Part shown: positions 32,061 through 40,336 of the stretch, piece after piece
How the letters are laid out: every line of letters begins with the position of its first letter
How positions within the stretch are numbered: position 1 is the stretch's first letter
Assembly: GCA_902493335.1 (NCBI GenBank)
Contig: CABUPJ010000013.1
Coordinates: 7,920-71,919, forward strand
Source of the DNA: an uncultured Porphyromonadaceae bacterium
GTDB taxonomy: Bacteria > Bacteroidota > Bacteroidia > Bacteroidales > Muribaculaceae
DNA: 64,000 nucleotides
Direction of reading: 5' to 3'
Program-made: the position numbers and the translations under genes
Notes under the pieces: generated by a model
Databases searched by the model: none
Seen by the model: only the letters and a program-made list of their open reading frames with translations
What the model was told of the DNA's origin: nothing

Positions 32061-32087
32061 GCAGCGAGGGCCTGTGGCTCTCGCTGC
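32061..32087 (-). terminator. intrinsic terminator of the amidase fusion gene
   Basis: The arms 32061-32072 and 32076-32087 (GCAGCGAGGGCC and GGCTCTCGCTGC) form a 12-base stem with one G-T pair and a three-base loop, followed on the minus strand by a T-run (the A-run at 32055-32060). The GCAGCGAG core is shared with the serS terminator at 8622-8665. Confidence 0.85.
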
Positions 32088-32189
32088 TGTCTGTTTAGTC
32101 ATGCACAATGTCTTGCGTCTAAGCGGATATGCCATGGCACATCCCTTCTAAGTCGCTGTTATGCTTGATTGTGCATTGTGCATCGTGAA

Positions 32190-35100
32190 TTAACGTACAA
32201 CGACTTTGGTTGCTTTGTCGCCCTGGACTTTGACGTAGACGCCGGGAACCATGTTGTCGGCAGCCACGCGAACGCCCTGGAGGTTGTAGTAGATGACTTC
32301 GGCATCGCTGTCGGCAGCATCGGTCACAATAGAGTCGACACCGTCGTTAGACGACTTGATTGTCATCTCTTTCTTGGCGGGAACAGCCACGCGGGGCGAT
32401 TCGGACACGAGAGAGTAGATATGGTAGCCGTTGGTCTCACGCTCGTAAACGTGGAGGTTGCCTGCGTAGTCAAACTTCATCTGGCTCCAGCCGATAGTTG
32501 CGGTGGGGATGTCATAGAGCTTGGTGAACGAAGGCACTCCTTCTTCATCCCATGCGACATTGTAGACGGTGATGCAGCTGTTCTGACCGACGGCCACGAT
32601 GTCACGCGCACGGTTGATGGCGAAACCTGAGACACTTGAATTGAGTGTTTCGGTCAGACCGTATTCACCTTCGTCACCCGAGTTGAAGAGCTCTTTGCCT
32701 TCATTCGATACGTAGATGAAGCTGGGTGTGCTGGCGTTGTTGTTGCCTGCACCGCGCACCTGAGTAGCGAAGAAGCCGTTCTCGACAGGAATGATGTCGA
32801 CGTTGGTGTTGGCCAGACGGCTTTTGGTGTTTACACCACCCTGGTTGGTGGGTATGTCGCTCTGAGGAGTGGCACCGCTGAAGATCATCTTGGGAGCGAC
32901 GGTGAGATATTGGGCTGAACCGATAGGCCATGCCACGACAACGTTGGATGCGTCGGGACGGTCTTCCTCGAAGCCGTACATCACTGTATCGTCACCTGTA
33001 CCCTGGAATGCGACACAAGAAGTACCGCCGGCTGTGACAACGCCTTCGGCTGTTGTCCAGAGGCCGGTAGAAACTCGTGTGGCGCCAGGAGCGGCGAGGA
33101 GGTTGTAAGGTTCGGCGGTGGGGTTGAGCGGGTCGATAACCCAGTAGCCTGCGCCTGAGTCAGACCAGTCGGCGAAGACAGCGAGGCCTTCACGCTCGGC
33201 ACCACGGAAGGGTGACGACTGGTTGCCGCTGTTGAAGCCCGAGTAGCCTTTGTGGTATGTGCCTACGAGGTCGCCTGCGGGTGTATAGACGTCGAAGCCC
33301 ATGCCTTTGCCGTGAGCGATGACAGTGTAGCCGAATGCGGGGCTCTCGGTGTCATTGATCGTAACGACGCCGCCGCGGACTGTGAGGCCGTTGTTGGCAG
33401 AGAAGTAGAGACCGGCTTCGGCGACAGTCTTGCCGACGATTTCGACGGCCCAGTTGTATTCGCCGCCGATTTCGAGGTCGCGGGCGTTGAAGTCAAACGA
33501 GTTCTCGCCTTTGACGACGGGACCCATGGGGATAGTGACGACGACATTGTCATAGACAGTGTGTGTCAGCACGAGGTTGGCTTCGGGAGCGTCGCCTGTG
33601 GCCTTGAATGTCACCTTATACTGGTCGGCGTCGGTAGCGTCGGCCTCGGCGTTGAGCTCATAAGCGAATTCGGCGCGGGCTTTTGCCTGCTCGACTTCCT
33701 TGATGGTGTATTTGGTGAGAAGGCCGTCGGCACGGAGAAGGTAGAGGTCAAACCAGCCTGCTGTGACGTTTTCGAGAGCGTCGCGTTTAACCATTGTCAC
33801 ACCGGCAGCCGAGATGTTGGCGATGTCGGCGGCTTCGAGAGCAGAGTTGACAGTGGCGATGGTCGTGGCTTTGTCAAGACCGGCGGTGATATCGGCGAGC
33901 TGGATGCCTGTGCTCTTGCCTTCTTCAACAACGGGAGCTACCATGAAGCTGTGGCCGGCATACTTGAAGAAGTTTGCACGGGGGATGACGTTGCCCATGA
34001 CGCCTTCGGGAAGTTTGGCGAGCTCGGGATCTTTGTTGACGTGGCCGAATGCATATTCAAGGGCCGGAGCGTTTTCGCCCGAACCTACTACGATATAGTT
34101 GTCGTCGCTGAGAGGCGAGGTGACAAAGCGGTAGTCATCGCCAAGAATCAGAGCGCCGAAGTAACCGGCTTCGGGAGAACTGTATTTACCGTCAGAGGTG
34201 TTGAGGGGCTGGTGGAATGATTCGCCTGCCTTGTTGCCTGAGACGACGGGCATGAGCATCGTGCGGACATTGCGCGACGAGCCTGTGGTCTCGCAAGAGA
34301 AGACAGCCTTGCCGTCCTCAGAAGTGCCTGAGTAAGCGAAGGTGTCGCCTGCATACGAGCGGTACCAGTTGCCGGTGTGCTGCGATGTCAGCCATTCTTC
34401 GGGAGCGCCTGTGGGCAGGCCGTTCTCGTCGTTGGCCCATTTGTAGACTTTGAATGTACCGCGTTCCTTGACACCGTCTTCGTCCATCTGAGCCTGGCTG
34501 TAATAGGTCTTGGTCTTGTTGCAGGCCAGGAGGATACCGTCGGCTGTAAGCTGGATGTCAGAGCATGCGAGCTGCTGAACGCTTGCGAGGTCGCCCATGC
34601 CTTCGGTTGAGACGTTGGCGACAACGGCTTTGGTATCGGTGTTGTAGACGATGAGTGTCGGAGCGTTCTCGGCGTCGAGAGCGAGAATGTAGAGCAGGTT
34701 GCCGCGGGCGATCATACGGCGTACTGTCTTGCCGGCGAGTTCTTCGATTGCCTGGTCGACATAATCTGTCTTGAGGTTGTATTCGTCACGGGCGAGGACA
34801 GCGCCGGTATTGTATTCGTCGGGATAGTTGACGTAATCGACTGCCGGGGGCTCGTAGGCAGTGCTCTCGAGGTCGACGGTGGGATAGCTGATTGTAGCGG
34901 CCTTCACGGTCACGGCAACGGGGTCGCCGGGCTTGTATTCGTCGCTGACAAACTCGAGAGTGTAGTCACCGGGCTCGACGTTCTTGAACACGAATGCGCC
35001 GTTATACTGGTTGTCGGTGGTGTATTCGGCCACGACATCGTTGCCTTTCTTGAGAAGGACCTTGAGGTTATTGATAGGCTTATAGATGTCTTTGGTCAGG

Positions 35101-36155
35101 GGGTTGGCCTTGTAGTACTGGTCAGAGAATTTCTCGTGAAGGTCGCGGGCGATACCATAGATGTCGCCGGTCGACTCTTTCTGGAGACCGAAGTAGTCGG
35201 CGATGCCGTGGGCATAAGCCGCGCCTTCGAGATAAGAGACATCCCAGTTCATGGCGCGGTGGCGTGCGGGCTGATAGGTGTGGAAGTAGCCCTCGACGAG
35301 GAAGCCGTTGACACCGTGTTTGAGCACGCCGAGATAGCCGCGGTAGCCGCGGGCTACAGAGCTGCTGCCATAGAAGTTGATGTCACCGCGGAGGTTTTTG
35401 TTGGTGGCGCTGTAGGCTGTCCAGCCCATGTGGGGGTTCTCAAAAGCATAGCCCCAGCATGCGTCGGCCATCTTGCGGTTTTCTGTCTGGAAAGCTACGC
35501 CGACGTTGGCGTCTTCTTTGTTGACATCGTCATAACCGCGGTAAAGGAAGAGGGGATAATTGGTCGTCGTTCCTTCGGTGGCGGCGTTAGAGTGAATCGA
35601 GATGAACATGTCGAAGTTGTTGGCGTCGACCTCGACGTCAATCTCGGTGAGGTTGCGATTATAGAGCTCGCAGCGCTCGAGAAGTTCCTGGAGGGGTTTG
35701 ATCTTCTCGGCTTTCTGCTCCTCGGTGAGAGTGGCGTCATCCTGGATGGCCTTGATGCGTGTGTTGAGCTGATTGCTGGTAAGGTTTTCAGTCTCGTAGG
35801 GACCGACCTTGACGTGGCTCATGACGATGTTGTTGCTCATGTCGCGGGCTGCGCCGATCTGGTGGCGTTCGCCGGTCTGGTTGAGGGTCGGGTCGAATTT
35901 GAGGCCCATGGCGCGCAGTTTCTCGAGGACGCCGAAGCCTTTGCGGAGGTTGGTGTTGGTCTCGAAGAAGTTGAGGGTGTCAGTGCCAATGGCCGAGTAT
36001 GCCTTGTGGCCGACGAGTGTGCAGGGACGGTCGTTGGCTGTCCAGCTGCCGTGGCCGGGGTTGATGTAGACGCGGAGTTCGTCGGCGGTCTTGGCTGTCA
36101 TAGAGCCGGCGCCGATCATAAGCGCCATTGCTGATGCGTATATAATCTTTTTCAT
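32190..36155 (-). CDS. secreted N-acetylmuramoyl-L-alanine amidase fused to a large C-terminal region
   Basis: A 1,321-residue exported protein. After a signal peptide (KKIIYASAMALMIGAGSMTA) comes an amidase_3-like zinc hydrolase: YINPGHGSW (first His) near residue 31, DMFISIHSNA near 190-200, and the catalytic-type LVEGYFHT near 295. An inserted helical stretch (TLTEEQKAEKIKPLQELLE) separates them. Next is a small beta-sandwich of the carboxypeptidase-regulatory type (about 370-435), then about 800 residues rich in short strands, likely propeller and Ig-like modules. The C-terminus has the tail VIYYNLQGVRVA...GVYVKVQG...KVVVR, which marks it for surface sorting. It is the second gene after a propeller protein, nine bases away. 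Length is far beyond ordinary amidases. Confidence 0.85.
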   Translation of the reverse strand: MKKIIYASAMALMIGAGSMTAKTADELRVYINPGHGSWTANDRPCTLVGHKAYSAIGTDTLNFFETNTNLRKGFGVLEKLRAMGLKFDPTLNQTGERHQIGAARDMSNNIVMSHVKVGPYETENLTSNQLNTRIKAIQDDATLTEEQKAEKIKPLQELLERCELYNRNLTEIDVEVDANNFDMFISIHSNAATEGTTTNYPLFLYRGYDDVNKEDANVGVAFQTENRKMADACWGYAFENPHMGWTAYSATNKNLRGDINFYGSSSVARGYRGYLGVLKHGVNGFLVEGYFHTYQPARHRAMNWDVSYLEGAAYAHGIADYFGLQKESTGDIYGIARDLHEKFSDQYYKANPLTKDIYKPINNLKVLLKKGNDVVAEYTTDNQYNGAFVFKNVEPGDYTLEFVSDEYKPGDPVAVTVKAATISYPTVDLESTAYEPPAVDYVNYPDEYNTGAVLARDEYNLKTDYVDQAIEELAGKTVRRMIARGNLLYILALDAENAPTLIVYNTDTKAVVANVSTEGMGDLASVQQLACSDIQLTADGILLACNKTKTYYSQAQMDEDGVKERGTFKVYKWANDENGLPTGAPEEWLTSQHTGNWYRSYAGDTFAYSGTSEDGKAVFSCETTGSSRNVRTMLMPVVSGNKAGESFHQPLNTSDGKYSSPEAGYFGALILGDDYRFVTSPLSDDNYIVVGSGENAPALEYAFGHVNKDPELAKLPEGVMGNVIPRANFFKYAGHSFMVAPVVEEGKSTGIQLADITAGLDKATTIATVNSALEAADIANISAAGVTMVKRDALENVTAGWFDLYLLRADGLLTKYTIKEVEQAKARAEFAYELNAEADATDADQYKVTFKATGDAPEANLVLTHTVYDNVVVTIPMGPVVKGENSFDFNARDLEIGGEYNWAVEIVGKTVAEAGLYFSANNGLTVRGGVVTINDTESPAFGYTVIAHGKGMGFDVYTPAGDLVGTYHKGYSGFNSGNQSSPFRGAEREGLAVFADWSDSGAGYWVIDPLNPTAEPYNLLAAPGATRVSTGLWTTAEGVVTAGGTSCVAFQGTGDDTVMYGFEEDRPDASNVVVAWPIGSAQYLTVAPKMIFSGATPQSDIPTNQGGVNTKSRLANTNVDIIPVENGFFATQVRGAGNNNASTPSFIYVSNEGKELFNSGDEGEYGLTETLNSSVSGFAINRARDIVAVGQNSCITVYNVAWDEEGVPSFTKLYDIPTATIGWSQMKFDYAGNLHVYERETNGYHIYSLVSESPRVAVPAKKEMTIKSSNDGVDSIVTDAADSDAEVIYYNLQGVRVAADNMVPGVYVKVQGDKATKVVVR

Positions 36156-36164
36156 ATCGAGCGC

Positions 36165-37070
36165 TTATTTAGAGAGTTTGACCATATAGAGCTCACCTTC
36201 GGGAGTCGAAAAGACAAGAGTCTTGCCGTCGGCCGACACAGAGGGGTTGATGGCGATCACGTCGCTGCCGGTGAGGGTCTGGCGTGTGCCTTTGAGGTCT
36301 GTGGCGATGAGTTCTGAAGAAGTGATGAATGTGCCGTCGTCGATGTCGTGCATACCGACGAGGGTGTTGTTGTCGATCCACTTTGTTGCGCGGAGCACAC
36401 CGAGTTTCACGGGGTTAGAACCGTCGAGGTTGCAGACGAAGCAGCCTGCGCCGGCCAGCCAGTAGACAATCTTTGTGCCGTCGGGCGAGAGGGCGGGCCA
36501 GAGATAGCTGCCGCGGCCCTGGGGGTCGATTGTAGTGGTCTTGCCGTTGACCGTGACGTCGAGGTGACCGTAGTTGATAGAAACGACAGGAGCGGCTGTG
36601 GCCTTGGCGCCGTTGAGGCCCTTGGTCTTGACACGGCCTTTCTCGACTGCTGTCACAGAACCTTCGGCCACACTGAAGCCTGCGTTGAGATTACGCGAAG
36701 GCTTGACGATCTCTGTGGTCTTGCCGCTGATGCGGTCGACGCTTCTGAGACCCGTCATTGTCATGTGGTTTTTGTTGACGGTCTTCTGACGGAAGACTAC
36801 CGTGCGGCCGTCAGCGCTGATTTTAACGTCGTGACCGCTGCCGTTATCGGTCAGAAGCTTGCTTGAACCGGTAGCGAGGTCAATGCTCTTGAGCGAACGG
36901 TTGTCAAGATCAGAGACTACGACAAAACTACCGTCGGGGCTGATTGTGGGGATATTGACATACACGCCCTGGGGAAGGTTGATCTTGTTGATTGACTCAA
37001 CTTTGACCAACTGGGCCGATGCCGCCATACCTACACACAATGCCAAAGCAGAAAAAATAAATTTTCTCAT
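36165..37070 (-). CDS. secreted TolB/PD40-type beta-propeller protein
   Basis: A 301-residue exported protein with a signal peptide (KFIFSALALCVGMAASAQ). Repeated blades show the PD40 pattern: IPTISPDGSFVVVSDLDN, VKISADGRTVVFRQK, PALSPDGTKIVYWLAG and PSVSADGKTLVFSTP, each with SxDGxxhhh. The fold is that of TolB-type propellers and is used for protein binding; no catalytic site is evident. It starts the two-gene unit with the amidase fusion and is probably a periplasmic or surface partner of it. Confidence 0.88.
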   Translation of the reverse strand: MRKFIFSALALCVGMAASAQLVKVESINKINLPQGVYVNIPTISPDGSFVVVSDLDNRSLKSIDLATGSSKLLTDNGSGHDVKISADGRTVVFRQKTVNKNHMTMTGLRSVDRISGKTTEIVKPSRNLNAGFSVAEGSVTAVEKGRVKTKGLNGAKATAAPVVSINYGHLDVTVNGKTTTIDPQGRGSYLWPALSPDGTKIVYWLAGAGCFVCNLDGSNPVKLGVLRATKWIDNNTLVGMHDIDDGTFITSSELIATDLKGTRQTLTGSDVIAINPSVSADGKTLVFSTPEGELYMVKLSK

Positions 37071-37297
37071 AAATGTGGTAAGATTTTGGGGTAATTAAAT
37101 TGATAAAATTTAGGTTATTAACTGGTTTCAGACTTAAAGCGGTGCTTGTTTCGCCGGCCGACAGGCCTACGCGCACTTATATTTCAAGCGAATTTAGGGA
37201 TAATTTTTTAATTGCAAACTAATTTTTAAGTATTTTAACCAATGCAAATTATTATACTGTTATGTCTTAACCTTTTTATCGCTTTTTTGTTATAGTC

Positions 37298-37330
37298 TTG
37301 CATCGTTAGACAAAAAACGATTATCTTTGC
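37298..37330 (+). promoter_or_regulatory. promoter of the FKBP triplet
   Basis: TTG (37298-37300), then 21 bases, then TATCTTTGC (37322-37330). It lies 38 bases before the first FKBP start at 37369. The rest of the 298-base gap (37071-37297) is AT-rich and non-coding, with no strong minus-strand promoter recognised. Confidence 0.6.
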
Positions 37331-37368
37331 CCGTCAATCAGACTTACTAACATCAAACTACATAAAAC

Positions 37369-37995
37369 ATGGCAACATCATTCGACAAACTCAGCTACGC
37401 GCTCGGCCTCAGCATGGGCAACAACTTCAAGGCCTCGGGCATCGAGAGCGTCAACATCCAGGACTTCGCCGACGGCGTGGCAGCGGTCTACTATGGCTCA
37501 CAGCCCAAAATGAGCTACGACGAGGCCAAAGCCGAGATACAGCGATTCTTCACCGAACTCGAAGCCAAGCAGAAAGCGGCTTCAGAGGCAATGGCGGCCG
37601 TCAATGCCAAAGCCGGCGAAGACTTCCTCGCCGAGAACGGCAAACGCGTCGAGGTCAAGACGACAGCCTCGGGTCTGCAGTATGAAGTCATCAAAGAAGG
37701 CGACGGTCCCCAGCCGACGGCAGCCGACCAGGTTGTGGTACACTATACAGGCAAACTCATCGACGGCACAGTCTTCGATTCAAGCGAAGAACGCGGCACA
37801 CCCGCAACATTCGGCGTGTCACAGGTTATACCCGGCTGGGTGGAGGCCCTTCAGCTGATGAAAGCCGGCTCGACATGGCGTCTGTTCATCCCCTCGGCTC
37901 TTGCATACGGCCCGCAGGGCGCCGGCGGCATCATCGGCCCGAACCAGACACTTGTCTTTGACGTGACACTTATCGAAGTCGTCGGTAAGAAATGA
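37369..37995 (+). CDS. FKBP-type peptidyl-prolyl isomerase (Mip-like, no signal peptide)
   Basis: A 208-residue protein with an N-terminal helical dimerisation domain (KLSYALGLSMGNNFKASG through the long helix near 55-85) and a C-terminal FKBP domain (about 100-205): VVVHYTGKLIDGTVFDSS, QVIPGWVEALQLMKAGS, and FIPSALAYGPQGAGGIIGPN. This is the Mip/FkpA architecture, but it lacks a signal peptide, so it should act in the cytoplasm. First of three tandem FKBP genes; it overlaps the second by four bases. Confidence 0.95.
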   Translation: MATSFDKLSYALGLSMGNNFKASGIESVNIQDFADGVAAVYYGSQPKMSYDEAKAEIQRFFTELEAKQKAASEAMAAVNAKAGEDFLAENGKRVEVKTTASGLQYEVIKEGDGPQPTAADQVVVHYTGKLIDGTVFDSSEERGTPATFGVSQVIPGWVEALQLMKAGSTWRLFIPSALAYGPQGAGGIIGPNQTLVFDVTLIEVVGKK

Positions 37996-38711
37996 GACGC
38001 TTCGTCATAATCCTCGCTGCCGTCGCCTGCTTCGGCCGGCTGACGGTCAAGGCGGCTCCGGCAGCCACTGACTCGGTGGCGCCACTCAACGACGGAAGCC
38101 GACTGACAGAAGCCGTCGCCACGATTCTCGGCGGCGCCCTCACCGGCTCGGTCGACAACATCGAACGCCTCGGCGTCAAGGTCGACCGCAAGCAGCTCAT
38201 CAGCTACCTCGACAGCGTCATCAACGGCGGCAAGACCGGTTTCACCGATCGCGAGGCCGACGCCTATATCGACGAATATATCACGCAGCAGCGCGAAAAT
38301 TACTACAAAACGACATTCTCGGCCGAGGCACAGAAAGCCTACTGCGACTCTATAGCCGCCATCGAAGGCGTCGTCACGACTCCGACAGGTCTCGTTTTCC
38401 AGACCGTAGTCGAAGGCGAGGGGGTCAACCCGGCCGACAACGACCGTGTATCGATAACATACACCGGCAGCCTCTCTGACGGCACGGTCTTCGACGAGAC
38501 CGACGGACCGGTCGTCTTCGACGTCGCCCGACTCGTGCCCGGCTTCACCGAAGCGCTCCACATGATGAAACCCGGAGGCACCTACCGCTTCGTCGTGCCC
38601 GCTTCGCTCGGTTACGGCGCCGATGGCGTCCCCGGAGCCATCCCGCCTAACGCCGCTCTCGATTTCACATTAAAACTGCTCGAGGTCATACCGACTCCGA
38701 CCAACCAATAA
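37992..38711 (+). CDS. exported FKBP-type peptidyl-prolyl isomerase
   Basis: A 239-residue protein with a signal peptide (RRFVIILAAVACFGRLTVKA), a helical N-terminal part (about 25-115) and an FKBP domain (about 140-235) with VSITYTGSLSDGTVFDE, LVPGFTEALHMMKPGG and VPASLGYGADGVPGAIPPN. It should fold proteins in the periplasm. It starts within the stop of the first FKBP gene (ATGA), so translation is coupled. Confidence 0.94.
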   Translation: MRRFVIILAAVACFGRLTVKAAPAATDSVAPLNDGSRLTEAVATILGGALTGSVDNIERLGVKVDRKQLISYLDSVINGGKTGFTDREADAYIDEYITQQRENYYKTTFSAEAQKAYCDSIAAIEGVVTTPTGLVFQTVVEGEGVNPADNDRVSITYTGSLSDGTVFDETDGPVVFDVARLVPGFTEALHMMKPGGTYRFVVPASLGYGADGVPGAIPPNAALDFTLKLLEVIPTPTNQ

Positions 38712-38740
38712 GGCAAACAACGACAAAACATAATATTAAA

Positions 38741-39643
38741 ATGAAAAAATCAACGCTATCACTTTGTGCCGCAGGCCTCATGACCCTCGGCCTCGTCTCT
38801 TGCGGCGGTCACGGCGATGCCGCAGCCGTCGACAACGACACCGTCATCTCGAAAGCTCTCGCCGACTCGATATCTGTCACACAAGGCAAATATATCGGCG
38901 GATATGTCCTCAACGACTATATGAATTTTGCCGCCAACAGCAGCCAGGCATTCTCAAAGGAAGACATCGTCAAAGGCGTGCAGCTCGTCTTCAGCGGCGA
39001 CAAGAGCCAGGCCACAATCATGGGCATGCAGCTCGGCATGCAGATGCTTCAGGAAGTAAAACAGCTTCAGGCTCAGGGCATCGACATCGACCGCGACCTG
39101 CTCATCTCAAACTTCAAGCGCGCGTTCTTGCAGGACACCGTCAATCAGCTCGCCAACACGACGACCTACAATGAGTTCCAGGTCCTCACCGCCCGCGCCG
39201 AAGAAATCATCACCGCCCGCGAAAACGCTCGTCGCGCCGCAACACCCGAGGCTATCCAGAACGCTCAGGTCGGCCGTGCCTTCATCGACAAAGCCAAAGC
39301 CGACGACCCCGAAGTAAAGGCAACCCCATCAGGTCTCGTCTACAAAATCATCGCCCGGGGCGACACGACCAAAATCACACCTGCAACCTCTGTCGACCTC
39401 AAATACACCGAAAAGAAAGTCGACGGCACGACGACCTACACCACCGGCGACACCCCGCGCACGATCATGCCCTCGCGCCTTAATCCCGGTCTTGGCGAAG
39501 GCGTCATGATGCTTGGCGTAGGCGGCAAAGCCACAGTCTACGTACCCGCAGAGCTCGCTTACGGTCTCGACGGCATGCCTCAGCGCGGCATCGGCCCCAA
39601 CGAGGTCATCGTCTATCAGATTGAAGTCGCCGGCGTCAAATAA
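38741..39643 (+). CDS. lipoprotein FKBP-type peptidyl-prolyl isomerase
   Basis: A 300-residue protein with a lipoprotein signal ending in GLVSC (lipidated Cys near residue 21). A long helical N-terminal half (KYIGGYVLNDYMNFA and following) resembles the FkpA dimerisation domain. The C-terminal FKBP domain is atypical: VDLKYTEKKVDGTTTY replaces the usual VxVHYTGxLxDG, although LNPGLGEGVMMLGVGGKATVYVPAELAYG is intact. Lower catalytic activity and a chaperone role are possible. It is third in the operon and is followed by a terminator. Confidence 0.92.
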   Translation: MKKSTLSLCAAGLMTLGLVSCGGHGDAAAVDNDTVISKALADSISVTQGKYIGGYVLNDYMNFAANSSQAFSKEDIVKGVQLVFSGDKSQATIMGMQLGMQMLQEVKQLQAQGIDIDRDLLISNFKRAFLQDTVNQLANTTTYNEFQVLTARAEEIITARENARRAATPEAIQNAQVGRAFIDKAKADDPEVKATPSGLVYKIIARGDTTKITPATSVDLKYTEKKVDGTTTYTTGDTPRTIMPSRLNPGLGEGVMMLGVGGKATVYVPAELAYGLDGMPQRGIGPNEVIVYQIEVAGVK

Positions 39644-39673
39644 CCGCCCGCACCTAAGCATAAAATATTTCTG

Positions 39674-39712
39674 ACGACCCTGCCCGCCCCTCGGCCCGCA
39701 GGGTCGTTTTTT
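39674..39712 (+). terminator. intrinsic terminator of the FKBP operon
   Basis: A 10-base stem, ACGACCCTGC (39674-39683) with GCAGGGTCGT (39698-39707), followed by a run of T residues (39707-39712). Confidence 0.85.
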
Positions 39713-39744
39713 CATGAAGCACCCGCCCGGTGCCTCGCAGGCGA

Positions 39745-39767
39745 TATGGAGCGTGGGCTTCAGCCCT
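39745..39767 (+). repeat. dispersed TATGGAGC-hairpin element, copy 1
   Basis: TATGGAGCGTGGGCTTCAGC continuing to 39767 forms a GGGC-TTCA-GCCC hairpin. A second copy lies at 45927-45949 and differs at two adjacent positions. Both lie downstream of an operon. Confidence 0.6.
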
Positions 39768-39802
39768 CGCAGCTAACGAACTAGTATACAAGAATAATCC
39801 AC

Positions 39803-39829
39803 TTAGACCAATTAGCCTAATTAGACCAA
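39803..39829 (+). repeat. 9-bp tandem repeat, three units
   Basis: Three consecutive nonamers: TTAGACCAA, TTAGCCTAA, TTAGACCAA. The outer two are identical; the middle differs at two bases. It lies upstream of the Rhs-remnant promoter. Confidence 0.75.
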
Positions 39830-39879
39830 TGTCGACAAGCGAAAAAACCGCATCGCGCAAAATATTTCGCGCAAACCCC

Positions 39880-39911
39880 TTGCAATCCGCTCGTTTTTGA
39901 TGTATCTTTGC
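39880..39911 (+). promoter_or_regulatory. promoter feeding the Rhs-remnant region
   Basis: TTG (39880-39882), then 20 bases, then TATCTTTGC (39903-39911): a strong Bacteroidetes promoter 30 bases before the ATG at 39941. It may be the preserved promoter of a gene that has since been deleted. Confidence 0.7.
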
Positions 39912-39940
39912 CAATAAGACCTTAAAACACATCGCTAACC

Positions 39941-40078
39941 ATGAAACGCCTGTCAACCGCCTTTTATAAAACTTTCAAGCCTATAGACGGCGGCAAGGAA
40001 TGGCTCGGCGCCGACGGCCGCGACGAATACGACTTCGGACCCCGCGCCCTCAGCGCAACCGGACGCCTATCAGTTTGA
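39941..40078 (+). pseudogene. Rhs-core remnant in a short reading frame
   Basis: A 45-codon frame. The second half reads GGKEWLGADGRDEYDFGPRA then LSATGRLSV, which fits the Rhs repeat-associated core of Bacteroidales (GKE...GxDxYDFGAR...GR). The first 16 residues (MKRLSTAFYKTFKPID) are unrelated to Rhs, so a leader appears to have been joined to a small piece of core. The bases 40016-40034 (encoding GRDEYD) recur at 41069-41087. Full-length Rhs proteins exceed a thousand residues; this is a scar, not a working gene. Confidence 0.6.
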
Positions 40079-40088
40079 AACAGGACTA

Positions 40089-40322
40089 ATGAGTTTGAAT
40101 GGATCATTATTATATGACCAAGGTGACGAAATGGAAGCATATTATAGAGGCGAATTTTACGGCGACCCCAAATGGGATGAAGTTAAATGCGGCCACACCC
40201 ATTTGAGTACCAATAGATTAACGATAAAAAAAGATGAAGCCTTTATGGACATTATTAACGAGTATTCTTCGCCCAAATACTCCGTATTCAAATATAAGAA
40301 TAAAATATATTGTCCACAATAA
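40089..40322 (+). CDS. small hypothetical protein with GHTH motif
   Basis: A 77-residue AT-rich frame starting at ATG 40089, ten bases after the Rhs-core remnant. It contains YYRGEFYGDPKWDEVKCGHT and HLS, then a helix (DEAFMDIINEYS) and a terminal strand (YSVFKYKNKIYCPQ). In Rhs proteins the toxin tip follows the core, so this could be the 3' end of such a tip; the CGHTH stretch recalls JAB-type or metallophosphatase metal sites, but this is speculation. It may be a fragment, and no other family resemblance was found. Confidence 0.5.
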   Translation: MSLNGSLLYDQGDEMEAYYRGEFYGDPKWDEVKCGHTHLSTNRLTIKKDEAFMDIINEYSSPKYSVFKYKNKIYCPQ

Positions 40323-40336
40323 GTAAAATAAGTAAA

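Larger units (their letters stand above)
31824..32189. other. intergenic region of 366 bases
   Basis: AT-rich non-coding sequence between TraB/GumN and the amidase fusion gene, both transcribed leftward. It holds the TraB promoter (31909-31940) and the intrinsic terminator (32061-32087) of the amidase gene. I see no open reading frame or structured RNA that stands out beyond these. Confidence 0.6.

Noticed and set aside
32061..32087. Possible structured small RNA in the 366-base gap
   Set aside because: The hairpin with a T-run on the minus strand is fully explained as the terminator of the amidase gene.
33252..34220. A 322-codon plus-strand open frame inside the amidase fusion gene
   Set aside because: It is antisense to the strongly supported secreted amidase gene, is rich in Val/Gly/Asp as expected from a shadow frame in high-GC DNA, and shows no family motif.
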